5,013 nucleotides of DNA, taken from contig DAOVDP010000105.1 in NCBI GenBank assembly GCA_030669445.1, positions 1-5,013 of the forward strand, written 5' to 3'. Positions 1 through 5,013 of this stretch are shown here, in pieces. A program made the translations under genes and the position numbers. The notes under the pieces were generated by a model. It saw only the letters and a list, made by a program, of their open reading frames with translations. It was not told the origin of the DNA and searched no databases. How positions within the stretch are numbered: the stretch's first letter is position 1; each line of letters starts with the position of its first letter. The DNA comes from Candidatus Latescibacterota bacterium. GTDB taxonomy: Bacteria; Latescibacterota; MVCY01.

Positions 1-59
1 TTAGTCTTTGAGGCGAAATCAAAATCAGCTTGGAAAAACATACAACTCTCAAAATAGAT

Positions 60-66
60 AGGAGAT
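60..66 (+). promoter_or_regulatory. Ribosome binding site of rpsU (decides the start)
   Basis: The sequence AGGAGAT is an excellent Shine-Dalgarno match. It overlaps the in-frame ATG at 65, which is therefore too close to be used. It sits nine bases (65-73) upstream of the in-frame GTG at 74, which is ideal spacing. This supports GTG 74 as the start. No convincing promoter is seen in bases 1-59, so the rpsU promoter probably lies outside the window. Confidence 0.8.
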
Positions 67-73
67 GATAAAT

Positions 74-244
74 GTGGTCTCTATCAAGGTCCATACGGGC
101 GAGCCTTTTGAGAAAGCACTCAGAAGGTTCAAACGACAGTGCAAACAAGAAGGAATAATCGTTGATCTTAAGAAAAAAGAGTATCATCTTAAGCCCAGTG
201 AACTTCGCCGTCGGAAAATGGTAAAGGCGAAAAGAAGAGGTTAA
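74..244 (+). CDS. rpsU: Small ribosomal subunit protein bS21
   Basis: This encodes bacterial ribosomal protein S21, a small basic protein of the 30S subunit that binds near the 3' end of 16S rRNA and takes part in translation initiation. The product is 56 residues from GTG 74, or 59 from an in-frame ATG at 65 that is judged unlikely because the Shine-Dalgarno site overlaps it. The family hallmark is clear: an N-terminal beta strand, then GEPFEKALRRFKRQC, matching the conserved EPF-x-x-ALRRFKR core. A Lys/Arg-rich tail follows (LRRRKMVKAKRRG). The length is at the short end, like the roughly 57-residue S21 of many Gram-positives rather than the 71-residue E. coli protein. It is followed at once by an intrinsic terminator, so it seems to end its own transcript. 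S21 is a bacterial family, which argues that this is not archaeal DNA. Confidence 0.93.
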   Translation: MVSIKVHTGEPFEKALRRFKRQCKQEGIIVDLKKKEYHLKPSELRRRKMVKAKRRG

Positions 245-268
245 TTAAAAATGGTGCGGAATAATTAG

Positions 269-306
269 AAAAAATCACCGGAAGAGTTGTTTTTCGGTGA
301 TTTTTT
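269..306 (+). terminator. Intrinsic terminator of rpsU
   Basis: Bases 269-280 (AAAAAATCACCG) and 295-306 (CGGTGATTTTTT) form a perfect 12-bp inverted repeat with a 14-base loop. The stem can be extended inward by G-U and A-U pairs. The 3' arm ends in six T, giving the classical U-tract, and the 5' arm begins with six A, so it could also terminate transcription from the other strand. It begins 24 bases after the rpsU stop. The phosphodiesterase-uvrC pair downstream therefore needs read-through or a weak promoter I cannot identify. Confidence 0.88.
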
Positions 307-319
307 CATGTATTCGGGT

Positions 320-323
320 GAGG
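320..323 (+). promoter_or_regulatory. Ribosome binding site of the phosphodiesterase gene
   Basis: GAGG, within GGTGAGGA, lies eight bases upstream of GTG 332. It is the best Shine-Dalgarno match near the candidate starts. ATG 344 has only a weak purine run (GAAGAGA) a few bases ahead, and ATG 308 and TTG 287 have none and lie in or against the rpsU terminator. This supports GTG 332. Confidence 0.55.
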
Positions 324-331
324 AAAACACA

Positions 332-829
332 GTGAAGAGAAAGATGTTTATAGGCGTGATCTCTGACACTCATGACAATCGGGATAAATCAAAAATAGCC
401 ATCGAGATCTTTAATCAAAAAGGGGTGGCCTTGGTGCTACATGCTGGCGATTTCACTTCCCCTTTCAACTGCAAGGATTTCTCCGCTCTGAAGGCAAAAT
501 TTATCGGAGTCTTCGGGAACAACGACGGCGACCGAATTGCCCTCAGGGAAAAATTCGCCCCCATAGGGGATATCCTCTCCGGAGTCCACAAGTTTGAATA
601 CCTGGAAAAGCGATTCGTCCTTATGCACGAACCCATATTGATCGAGCCCTTAGCCGAAAGCGGGAAATTTGATACGATTGTCTACGGACACACCCATCTG
701 GTTGATCTGAGGCAAATAAAAGACACCTTGGTGCTCAATCCGGGAGAATGCGGGGGATGGCTTTATGGCCGCTCAACCATAGCCATTCTGAATTTAGAGA
801 CAATGGAGGCGGAAATCTTAGATATATGA
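332..829 (+). CDS. YfcE/MJ0936-family metallophosphodiesterase
   Basis: A small cytosolic calcineurin-like phosphoesterase (Metallophos_2 type). Relatives such as E. coli YfcE and M. jannaschii MJ0936 hydrolyse artificial phosphodiesters with a two-metal centre (Mn or Ni); the natural substrate is unknown. From GTG 332 it has 165 residues, close to MJ0936 (about 166). All metal motifs are present: SDTH (D12, H14), HAGD (D40), FGNND (N63), MHE (H99) and GHTH (H120, H122). The C-terminal LNPGECGGWLYGRSTIAIL resembles the NPGE-x-x-G-x-L-x-G form of archaeal MJ0936 relatives more than the NPGS form of YfcE. ATG 344 is an alternative start giving 161 residues. The stop overlaps the uvrC ATG by 4 bases (ATGA), so the two are probably co-translated. 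No functional link to DNA repair is known; the pairing may just be an operon convenience. The fold is certain, the substrate is not. Confidence 0.9.
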   Translation: MKRKMFIGVISDTHDNRDKSKIAIEIFNQKGVALVLHAGDFTSPFNCKDFSALKAKFIGVFGNNDGDRIALREKFAPIGDILSGVHKFEYLEKRFVLMHEPILIEPLAESGKFDTIVYGHTHLVDLRQIKDTLVLNPGECGGWLYGRSTIAILNLETMEAEILDI

Positions 830-2640
830 CAGAAAGAGAGCAAACTATCCAGGATAAACTCCAGTCGCTGCCGCAGAAACCTGGAGTTTATCTGATGAAG
901 AGCAAAAAAGAGGAGATTATTTACATCGGCAAGGCCTCCTCTCTTAGAAATCGAGTGCGCTCTTATTTCCAGTCCTCTGTTCCTTTTTCCCCGCGACTTA
1001 ATACCTTAAAGAGAAAGATCGCTGATTTCAACTACATTGTGACCGACAGCGAGGTAGAGGCCCTAATACTTGAGGCAAATCTGATCAAACAGCATAAACC
1101 CCGCTATAATGTGAACCTGAAGGACGACAAGAAATATCCGTATATCGCCATAAGCAAAGAACCTTTTCCCCGCATTTATGTGACCAGAAAGCTAAAAGAC
1201 GACGGCACAGAATATTTTGGCCCCTACACAGATGTGAAGGCAATGCGCAGGACTTTAAAAACCTTACGTCGGATAATCCCGATGCGCAGTTGCCGCTGGG
1301 ACCTTCCTGGTCACCATCCCCCCCGGGCCTGCCTCAATTTCCAGATTAGACACTGTACGGGACCCTGTCAGGGACTGATCTCCATTCAGGATTACGCCAG
1401 ACTGGTCGGAGAGGCCCGCCTGTTTCTGAAAGGTCGCTCAGACGAGCTGGTTAAGGCCCTGCAGGAGAAAATGGAGGAAGCCTCTCGAAAGCTGAAATTT
1501 GAGCTTGCTGCTCAATTTCGGGACCGATTAGCTGACCTTCAGACTGTGCTGGTGCGACAGAAGGTGTTTACCTTAGAAAAAGAAGACCGGGATATTATAT
1601 CCATTGCCAGGGAGCAGAACGATGCCATCGGCGTAGTGATGGAGGTCAGGGGTGGAAAGCTTTTAGACCGCAAACATCACCACTTAGATGGTGTTGCCGG
1701 CTTCTCCAAAGAGGAGATGCTCTCTGCCTTCGTGCGCCAGTTTTATCTGGATGCAGTCACTGTGCCCCCTGAGATCCACCTCCCTTTCCAGATAGAGGAT
1801 GAATCGGCCACCACTACCTGGCTTTCCCAGAAACGAGGGGGAAAGGTCAGACTCTGTGTTCCTCAACGAGGCAACAAGACAAAATTGGTCAATATGGTTA
1901 CTAAGAACGCTGAGCTTTTGCTGACAGAGTGGCAGCTCAAACGAGAAAGAACCCTTCCTCACTCCGTGGCTGCCCTTCAGAAAGACCTGAAACTCTCTGT
2001 ACCTCCTCGCAGGATTGAAGCTACCGACATCTCGAACATCGGAGGGACAGACGCAGTGGGTTCTCTCGTCTATTTTCAAGACGGTCGTCCTAAGAAAAGC
2101 GAATATCGCCGGTTCAAGATTAAAACCGTGAAAGGGCAGGATGATTTTGCTATGGTCAAAGAGGTAGTTCAGAGGAGATTCCGCGGTCTAAAGGAGCAGA
2201 GCCAGCCTCTCCCTGACCTGCTGGTAGTAGATGGAGGGAAGGGACAACTCTCCAGCGCCGTGGCTGCCTTAGGTGAACTGGAGATTTCTGGCCAGCCAGT
2301 GATTGGTCTGGCAAAAAAACTGGAGGAGGTCTTTTTACCTGGGCTGTCTGATCCTCAGAATATTCCCAAGACCTCTGGTTCATTGAAATTGCTCCAAGCG
2401 GTAAGAGATGAAGCCCATCGTTTTGCCGTTTCCTACCATCGGAAATTGAGAGGGAAGAAAATAAGCCGATCGGTTTTAGATCAAATCCCTGGAGTTGGCC
2501 CAGTCCGTAAGGCTGTTTTGCTGAAGAATTTCGGCTCAGTAAAACAGATCGCCCAGGCTTCAGTGGAACAGATTGCGCAAGTTAAGGGAGTGAACCTGCC
2601 GTTGGCTCGAATCATAAAAGAGCAGCTCAACAATGCGTAG
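826..2640 (+). CDS. uvrC: UvrABC excinuclease subunit C
   Basis: UvrC makes both incisions around a bulky DNA lesion in nucleotide excision repair, after UvrA and UvrB load the damage site. The product is 604 residues, close to the 610 of E. coli, and looks complete. Domains in order: GIY-YIG nuclease (about 16-95; GVY at 20-22, YIG at 33-35, with Y33, R43 and E83 as the 3'-incision residues); a cysteine cluster C156, C169, C177, C181, matching the [4Fe-4S] site reported for E. coli UvrC; the UVR domain that contacts UvrB (about 205-241); the RNase H-like 5'-incision nuclease with triad D401, D469, H531 (EATDIS, VVDGGKGQ, DEAHRF); and a tandem helix-hairpin-helix DNA-binding tail (about 551-604, IPGVGP). 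The start is ATG 826, which overlaps the preceding stop as ATGA. The best Shine-Dalgarno (GGAGG, 805-809) is 16 bases away, rather far, so translational coupling is likely. Upstream extension to 748 would add residues unlike the family. Confidence 0.97.
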   Translation: MTEREQTIQDKLQSLPQKPGVYLMKSKKEEIIYIGKASSLRNRVRSYFQSSVPFSPRLNTLKRKIADFNYIVTDSEVEALILEANLIKQHKPRYNVNLKDDKKYPYIAISKEPFPRIYVTRKLKDDGTEYFGPYTDVKAMRRTLKTLRRIIPMRSCRWDLPGHHPPRACLNFQIRHCTGPCQGLISIQDYARLVGEARLFLKGRSDELVKALQEKMEEASRKLKFELAAQFRDRLADLQTVLVRQKVFTLEKEDRDIISIAREQNDAIGVVMEVRGGKLLDRKHHHLDGVAGFSKEEMLSAFVRQFYLDAVTVPPEIHLPFQIEDESATTTWLSQKRGGKVRLCVPQRGNKTKLVNMVTKNAELLLTEWQLKRERTLPHSVAALQKDLKLSVPPRRIEATDISNIGGTDAVGSLVYFQDGRPKKSEYRRFKIKTVKGQDDFAMVKEVVQRRFRGLKEQSQPLPDLLVVDGGKGQLSSAVAALGELEISGQPVIGLAKKLEEVFLPGLSDPQNIPKTSGSLKLLQAVRDEAHRFAVSYHRKLRGKKISRSVLDQIPGVGPVRKAVLLKNFGSVKQIAQASVEQIAQVKGVNLPLARIIKEQLNNA

Positions 2641-2663
2641 AGAGGCCTCTCCGCTGAAAATAC

Positions 2664-2693
2664 TTGACAATCTGCCCCAGGTGATGGTATAAT
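2664..2693 (+). promoter_or_regulatory. Strong sigma-70 type promoter with extended -10
   Basis: A perfect -35 box TTGACA (2664-2669) and a perfect -10 box TATAAT (2688-2693) are separated by 18 bases. TGG (2685-2687) directly before the -10 also fits the extended -10 (TGn). The predicted transcription start is about 2700-2701, leaving a leader of about 143 bases before the ABC ATPase gene. It is the only convincing promoter in the window and should drive the ATPase and MEMO-AMMECR1 genes as one unit. The three consensus elements make this unusually strong for a transporter ATPase, so a downstream brake in the leader would make sense (inference). Confidence 0.85.
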
Positions 2694-2699
2694 ACTAAT

Positions 2700-2843
2700 G
2701 GTGTCCTTTTGTAAAGGTATGTCAACTGAGTTGGAGAGTGTTCGTAATAGCCATTTCAGTGGCTCAGAGGGCGACTAAAACCGCCACTGCAAAGTAAAGC
2801 AAATTTTCAGACTCTATGTACCGCTTCTGTAAAGGGTCGGCCA
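2700..2843 (+). promoter_or_regulatory. Structured 5' leader of the ABC ATPase gene
   Basis: This untranslated stretch carries several inverted repeats: CCTTT (2705-2709) with AAAGG (2713-2717); CAAC/GTTG around 2724-2734; GCCA (2750-2753) with TGGC (2760-2763); CAGTGGC (2757-2763) with GCCACTG (2783-2789), a perfect 7-bp stem; and GGCG (2770-2773) with CGCC (2782-2785). Some are mutually exclusive. No T-tract follows any stem, so it is not a terminator or an obvious attenuator. The ribosome site of the ATPase gene is AAAGGG (2831-2836), seven bases before ATG 2844, and it repeats a 12-base element from the leader's 5' end (2706-2717 versus 2824-2835, 11 of 12 identical). It matches no riboswitch class that I recognise. 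Confidence 0.4.
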
Positions 2844-3947
2844 ATGGCAACTGTAGAACTGAAAAATGTGAGAAAGATTTTTGGGAGAAATGTCATCGCT
2901 GTGAACCGCCTTGACCTTGAAGTTAAAAATGAGGAATTTATGGTCTTGGTTGGCCCCTCGGGCTGCGGGAAATCAACTACTTTAAGGATGATCGCTGGAT
3001 TAGAAAACGTGGACCAAGGAGAGATATTTATCGACAGAAAGCTAGTTAATGATATTCCTCCCAAGGATAGAGACATCGCAATGGTATTTCAGAACTACGC
3101 CCTGTATCCCCATATGACGGTCTACCAGAACATGGCCTTCGGATTGAGACTGAGGAGATATCCCCAAGCTGAGATCGACAAGCGGGTGAGAGAGGCAGCA
3201 GAGATACTAAGTATATCAAGATTCTTGAACCGTAAGCCCAAGGCTCTCTCCGGTGGCGAAAGCCAGCGAGTAGCGGTAGGAAGGGCTATCGTCAGGAAAC
3301 CAAAGGTGTTTCTTTTTGACGAACCCCTTTCCAACCTGGACGCTAAGCTCAGAGTCCAGATGCGAGCCGAGCTCAGTAAACTTCACGCCCGATTGAAGGC
3401 TACCATAATCTATGTCACTCACGACCAATTAGAGGCAATGACTATGGGGGAGAGGATTGTGGTTATGCGTGACGGGCTGCTTCAGCAAGTCGATCAACCT
3501 CTACATTTATATCGAAGGCCTGCCAATAAGTTCGTCGGTGGATTCATCGGCAGTCCCACAATGAATTTCATAGAGGGAACGATAGAAGGAACTGGGAACA
3601 GTCTGGTTCTCGATGAAGGAGTGCTCAAAATCCAGATACCTCCTCGTTATTATAAGTCGCTTAGTCGCTATATTGGGAAGCCTCTGATATTCGGACTTCG
3701 CCCCGAGGATGTGCACTATCGGAATTCTGTCAAATCTGGACAGGAAACAGCGGAAATCTCCGCCACGGTGGATGTGGTTGAACCGATAGGAAATGAGACA
3801 TTTCTTCACCTGATCGCAGGCAAGTCCCACTTGGTGGCTTCCACAACAGCTTCAGCGTTCCCTCAACTGGGTGAAAAAATAAAATTAACCTTAGACCTCA
3901 GTCGAGCCCATTTCTTCGACAAAGAGACTGAGTTATCTTTGCTTTAG
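2844..3947 (+). CDS. Sugar ABC importer ATP-binding protein (MalK/UgpC family)
   Basis: This is the ATPase subunit of a CUT1-type ABC importer for oligosaccharides, glycerol-3-phosphate or similar solutes. It sits on the inner membrane face and works as a dimer with two permeases and a binding protein. The 367 residues are typical of MalK/UgpC/MsiK. Visible motifs: Walker A GPSGCGKST (37-45, K43), Q-loop Q83, ABC signature LSGGE (135-139, followed by SQ rather than the common RQ), Walker B FLFDE with catalytic E160, D-loop SNLD (163-166), and switch H193 in VTHDQ. The C-terminal regulatory region carries paired TOBE/MOP segments (GLRPED at 284-289; then VEPIGNETF). No permease or solute-binding gene is in the window, so it may be a shared ATPase like MsiK, or its partners lie elsewhere; the substrate cannot be read from sequence. 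The start has a modest Shine-Dalgarno (AAAGGG). It is 16 bases from the next gene and likely co-transcribed with it. Confidence 0.93.
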   Translation: MATVELKNVRKIFGRNVIAVNRLDLEVKNEEFMVLVGPSGCGKSTTLRMIAGLENVDQGEIFIDRKLVNDIPPKDRDIAMVFQNYALYPHMTVYQNMAFGLRLRRYPQAEIDKRVREAAEILSISRFLNRKPKALSGGESQRVAVGRAIVRKPKVFLFDEPLSNLDAKLRVQMRAELSKLHARLKATIIYVTHDQLEAMTMGERIVVMRDGLLQQVDQPLHLYRRPANKFVGGFIGSPTMNFIEGTIEGTGNSLVLDEGVLKIQIPPRYYKSLSRYIGKPLIFGLRPEDVHYRNSVKSGQETAEISATVDVVEPIGNETFLHLIAGKSHLVASTTASAFPQLGEKIKLTLDLSRAHFFDKETELSLL

Positions 3948-3948
3948 C

Positions 3949-3955
3949 GAGGTGA
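3949..3955 (+). promoter_or_regulatory. Ribosome binding site of the MEMO-AMMECR1 gene
   Basis: GAGGTGA is a 7-base match to the anti-Shine-Dalgarno, eight bases before ATG 3964. It begins two bases after the ATPase stop (3945-3947). It supports ATG 3964 over the in-frame ATG at 3985, and suggests efficient translation on a shared transcript. Confidence 0.8.
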
Positions 3956-3963
3956 CGGATAAA

Positions 3964-5013
3964 ATGGACGCGGAGACTGTTAGAATGGCGGCAAATGCAG
4001 GTATGTTCTACCCGGCAGATCCAAAGGCGTTGAGTCAGATGATCGATACTTATCTGGAAAACGCAAGGGGCGCTGGTGTCTCGGGCGAAGTCATCGGACT
4101 AATCTGCCCTCACGCCGGATACGAATATTCAGGACAGATAGCCGCTAACGCTTACAAACAGGTCGCTGGCAAAGATTACCTAACCGTGGTGGTGATTGCC
4201 CCCAGCCACTCAGAATATTTCCCAGAGATATCCGTATACAACGGGGATGGCTTTAAAACACCTCTGGGACCGGTTTATGTGGACAAAGATCTGGCCAGCC
4301 AGCTTGTGGCCCAGCACAGAGCGGTAGTTTTCTCGGCCCGCGGCCACTGGATAGCGGGATCGATGAGACAGGAACACTCGCTGGAGGTTCAACTGCCTTT
4401 CCTTCAGAAAGTTCTGAAAAATTTCAAGATCGTCCCTGTTGTTATGGGCAATCAGGAATATTCCTCCTGCCAAATACTGGGAGAGACATTGGCTACGGTG
4501 CTACCTGATAAAAAGGCTCTGATCGTGGCCAGCTCGGACCTCTCGCATTTTCACCCTTACGACCAAGCAGTCAAGTTGGACAAAACAGTTATAGGCCATG
4601 TTGATAAATTTGACTTCACCGGGTTATCAGAAGATATTGAGCAGGGAACCTGTGAGGCCTGCGGCGGTGGTCCTATGGTGGCCGCTATGATTGCTGCTGA
4701 GATGCTGGGAGCTAACCAGGCAAAGGTGCTTCTCTATACCAATTCAGGAGATATAACCGGTGACCGGAGCTCTGTGGTAGGTTATATGGCGGCTATGCTC
4801 TACAAAGGAACTACTAAGAAAAGACAGGGAAGGGTTGGAGTCCAGTTAGGACTGAGCGAGGACGACAAACAGCAACTGTTGACCCTTGCCCGCACAACTG
4901 TCGAATGCCAATTACAGGGTGAAGAACCGCCTGAACTCAAGTCAAAGTCACAGGTTCTGAATCAGAAAAGGGGAGCCTTTGTAACCCTCACCAAATGGGA
5001 GACGCTGAGAGGA
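3964..5013 (+). CDS. MEMO domain fused to AMMECR1 domain (AmmeMemoRadiSam proteins B and A), 3' partial
   Basis: An open frame of 350 codons runs off the window edge without a stop. Residues 1 to about 282 are a MEMO-family domain (related to LigB-type extradiol dioxygenases): AGMFYPAD near the N-terminus, PHAGYEYSG (48-57), APSH (H82), SSDLSH (D192, H195) and CEACGGGP (C233). The residues matching the metal-site ligands of human MEMO1 (H49, H81, H192, C244) are all present as H50, H82, H195 and C233, so the site looks intact. After a short basic linker (about 283-296), an AMMECR1 domain starts at LSEDDKQQLLTLAR and reaches KRGAFVTLTKWETLRG, cut as the conserved LRGCIG motif begins. In bacteria and archaea these two families occur with a radical SAM protein as the AmmeMemoRadiSam set, whose function is unknown. 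Fusion of the two in one chain is seen directly here; about 120-140 more residues would be expected. A radical SAM gene would be looked for downstream. Likely cytosolic: no signal peptide or membrane segment. Confidence 0.9.
   Translation, partial: MDAETVRMAANAGMFYPADPKALSQMIDTYLENARGAGVSGEVIGLICPHAGYEYSGQIAANAYKQVAGKDYLTVVVIAPSHSEYFPEISVYNGDGFKTPLGPVYVDKDLASQLVAQHRAVVFSARGHWIAGSMRQEHSLEVQLPFLQKVLKNFKIVPVVMGNQEYSSCQILGETLATVLPDKKALIVASSDLSHFHPYDQAVKLDKTVIGHVDKFDFTGLSEDIEQGTCEACGGGPMVAAMIAAEMLGANQAKVLLYTNSGDITGDRSSVVGYMAAMLYKGTTKKRQGRVGVQLGLSEDDKQQLLTLARTTVECQLQGEEPPELKSKSQVLNQKRGAFVTLTKWETLRG

Noticed and set aside
1..59. Possible rpsU promoter.
   Set aside because: TTGAGG and TTGGAA can be found but neither has a fair -10 box at the right distance with room for the ribosome site.
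65..73. ATG 65 as the rpsU start.
   Set aside because: The Shine-Dalgarno AGGAGAT overlaps this ATG. GTG 74 has ideal spacing and gives the usual S21 N-terminus.
287..331. N-terminal extension of the phosphodiesterase to TTG 287 or ATG 308.
   Set aside because: TTG 287 lies inside the rpsU terminator hairpin and ATG 308 directly follows its U-tract; neither has a ribosome site, and the family starts just before the first beta strand (IGVISDTH).
748..825. N-terminal extension of uvrC to a start at 748.
   Set aside because: It would overlap the end of the phosphodiesterase by 82 bases with unrelated residues. ATG 826 gives the normal UvrC N-terminus and length.
1684..2079. Minus-strand open frame of 131 codons within uvrC, and similar minus-strand frames elsewhere.
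   Set aside because: They lie opposite well-conserved coding sequence, resemble no family I know, and have no ribosome site of note; they are shadows.
2698..2778. A 26-codon open frame (ATG to TAA) in the ATPase leader, as a possible leader peptide.
   Set aside because: The ATG lies at or just before the predicted transcription start and has no ribosome site. The internal ATG 2719 has AAAGG almost touching it. The composition shows no run of regulatory codons, so it is probably chance.

Overview
The window is ordinary bacterial chromosome with every gene on the + strand. It looks bacterial rather than archaeal: it has a ribosomal protein S21 gene, a full UvrC, Shine-Dalgarno sites, an intrinsic terminator and a textbook sigma-70 type promoter. 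The last gene belongs to the MEMO/AMMECR1 (AmmeMemoRadiSam) group, common in anaerobic archaea and bacteria, and the phosphodiesterase has an archaeal-looking C-terminal motif. Together these suggest an anaerobic, possibly deep-branching or uncultured bacterium of moderate G+C. I cannot name the phylum from sequence alone.

Layout: (1) 74-244, rpsU (ribosomal protein S21), starting at GTG and followed by a strong intrinsic terminator (269-306). (2) 332-829, a YfcE/MJ0936-type metallophosphodiesterase whose stop overlaps the start of (3) 826-2640, uvrC (nucleotide excision repair endonuclease). (4) 2641-2843, a 203-base gap with a near-perfect promoter (TTGACA, 18 bases, TATAAT, plus extended -10) and a leader of about 143 bases containing several inverted repeats. 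(5) 2844-3947, a MalK/UgpC-type sugar ABC importer ATPase with no permease or binding-protein gene in view. (6) 3964 to the window edge, a MEMO-domain protein continuing into an AMMECR1 domain, cut off just as the conserved LRGCIG region begins.

There appear to be two transcription blocks: the phosphodiesterase and uvrC, translationally coupled by a 4-base overlap, and the ATPase and MEMO-AMMECR1 genes, 16 bases apart, driven by the strong promoter. The most interesting items are the MEMO-AMMECR1 fusion, whose biochemical role in bacteria is not established, its pairing with an orphan CUT1 ATPase, and the structured leader ahead of both. I found no CRISPR array, insertion sequence, tRNA or rRNA. 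Nothing here is clearly a new system; the candidates are flagged with modest scores.
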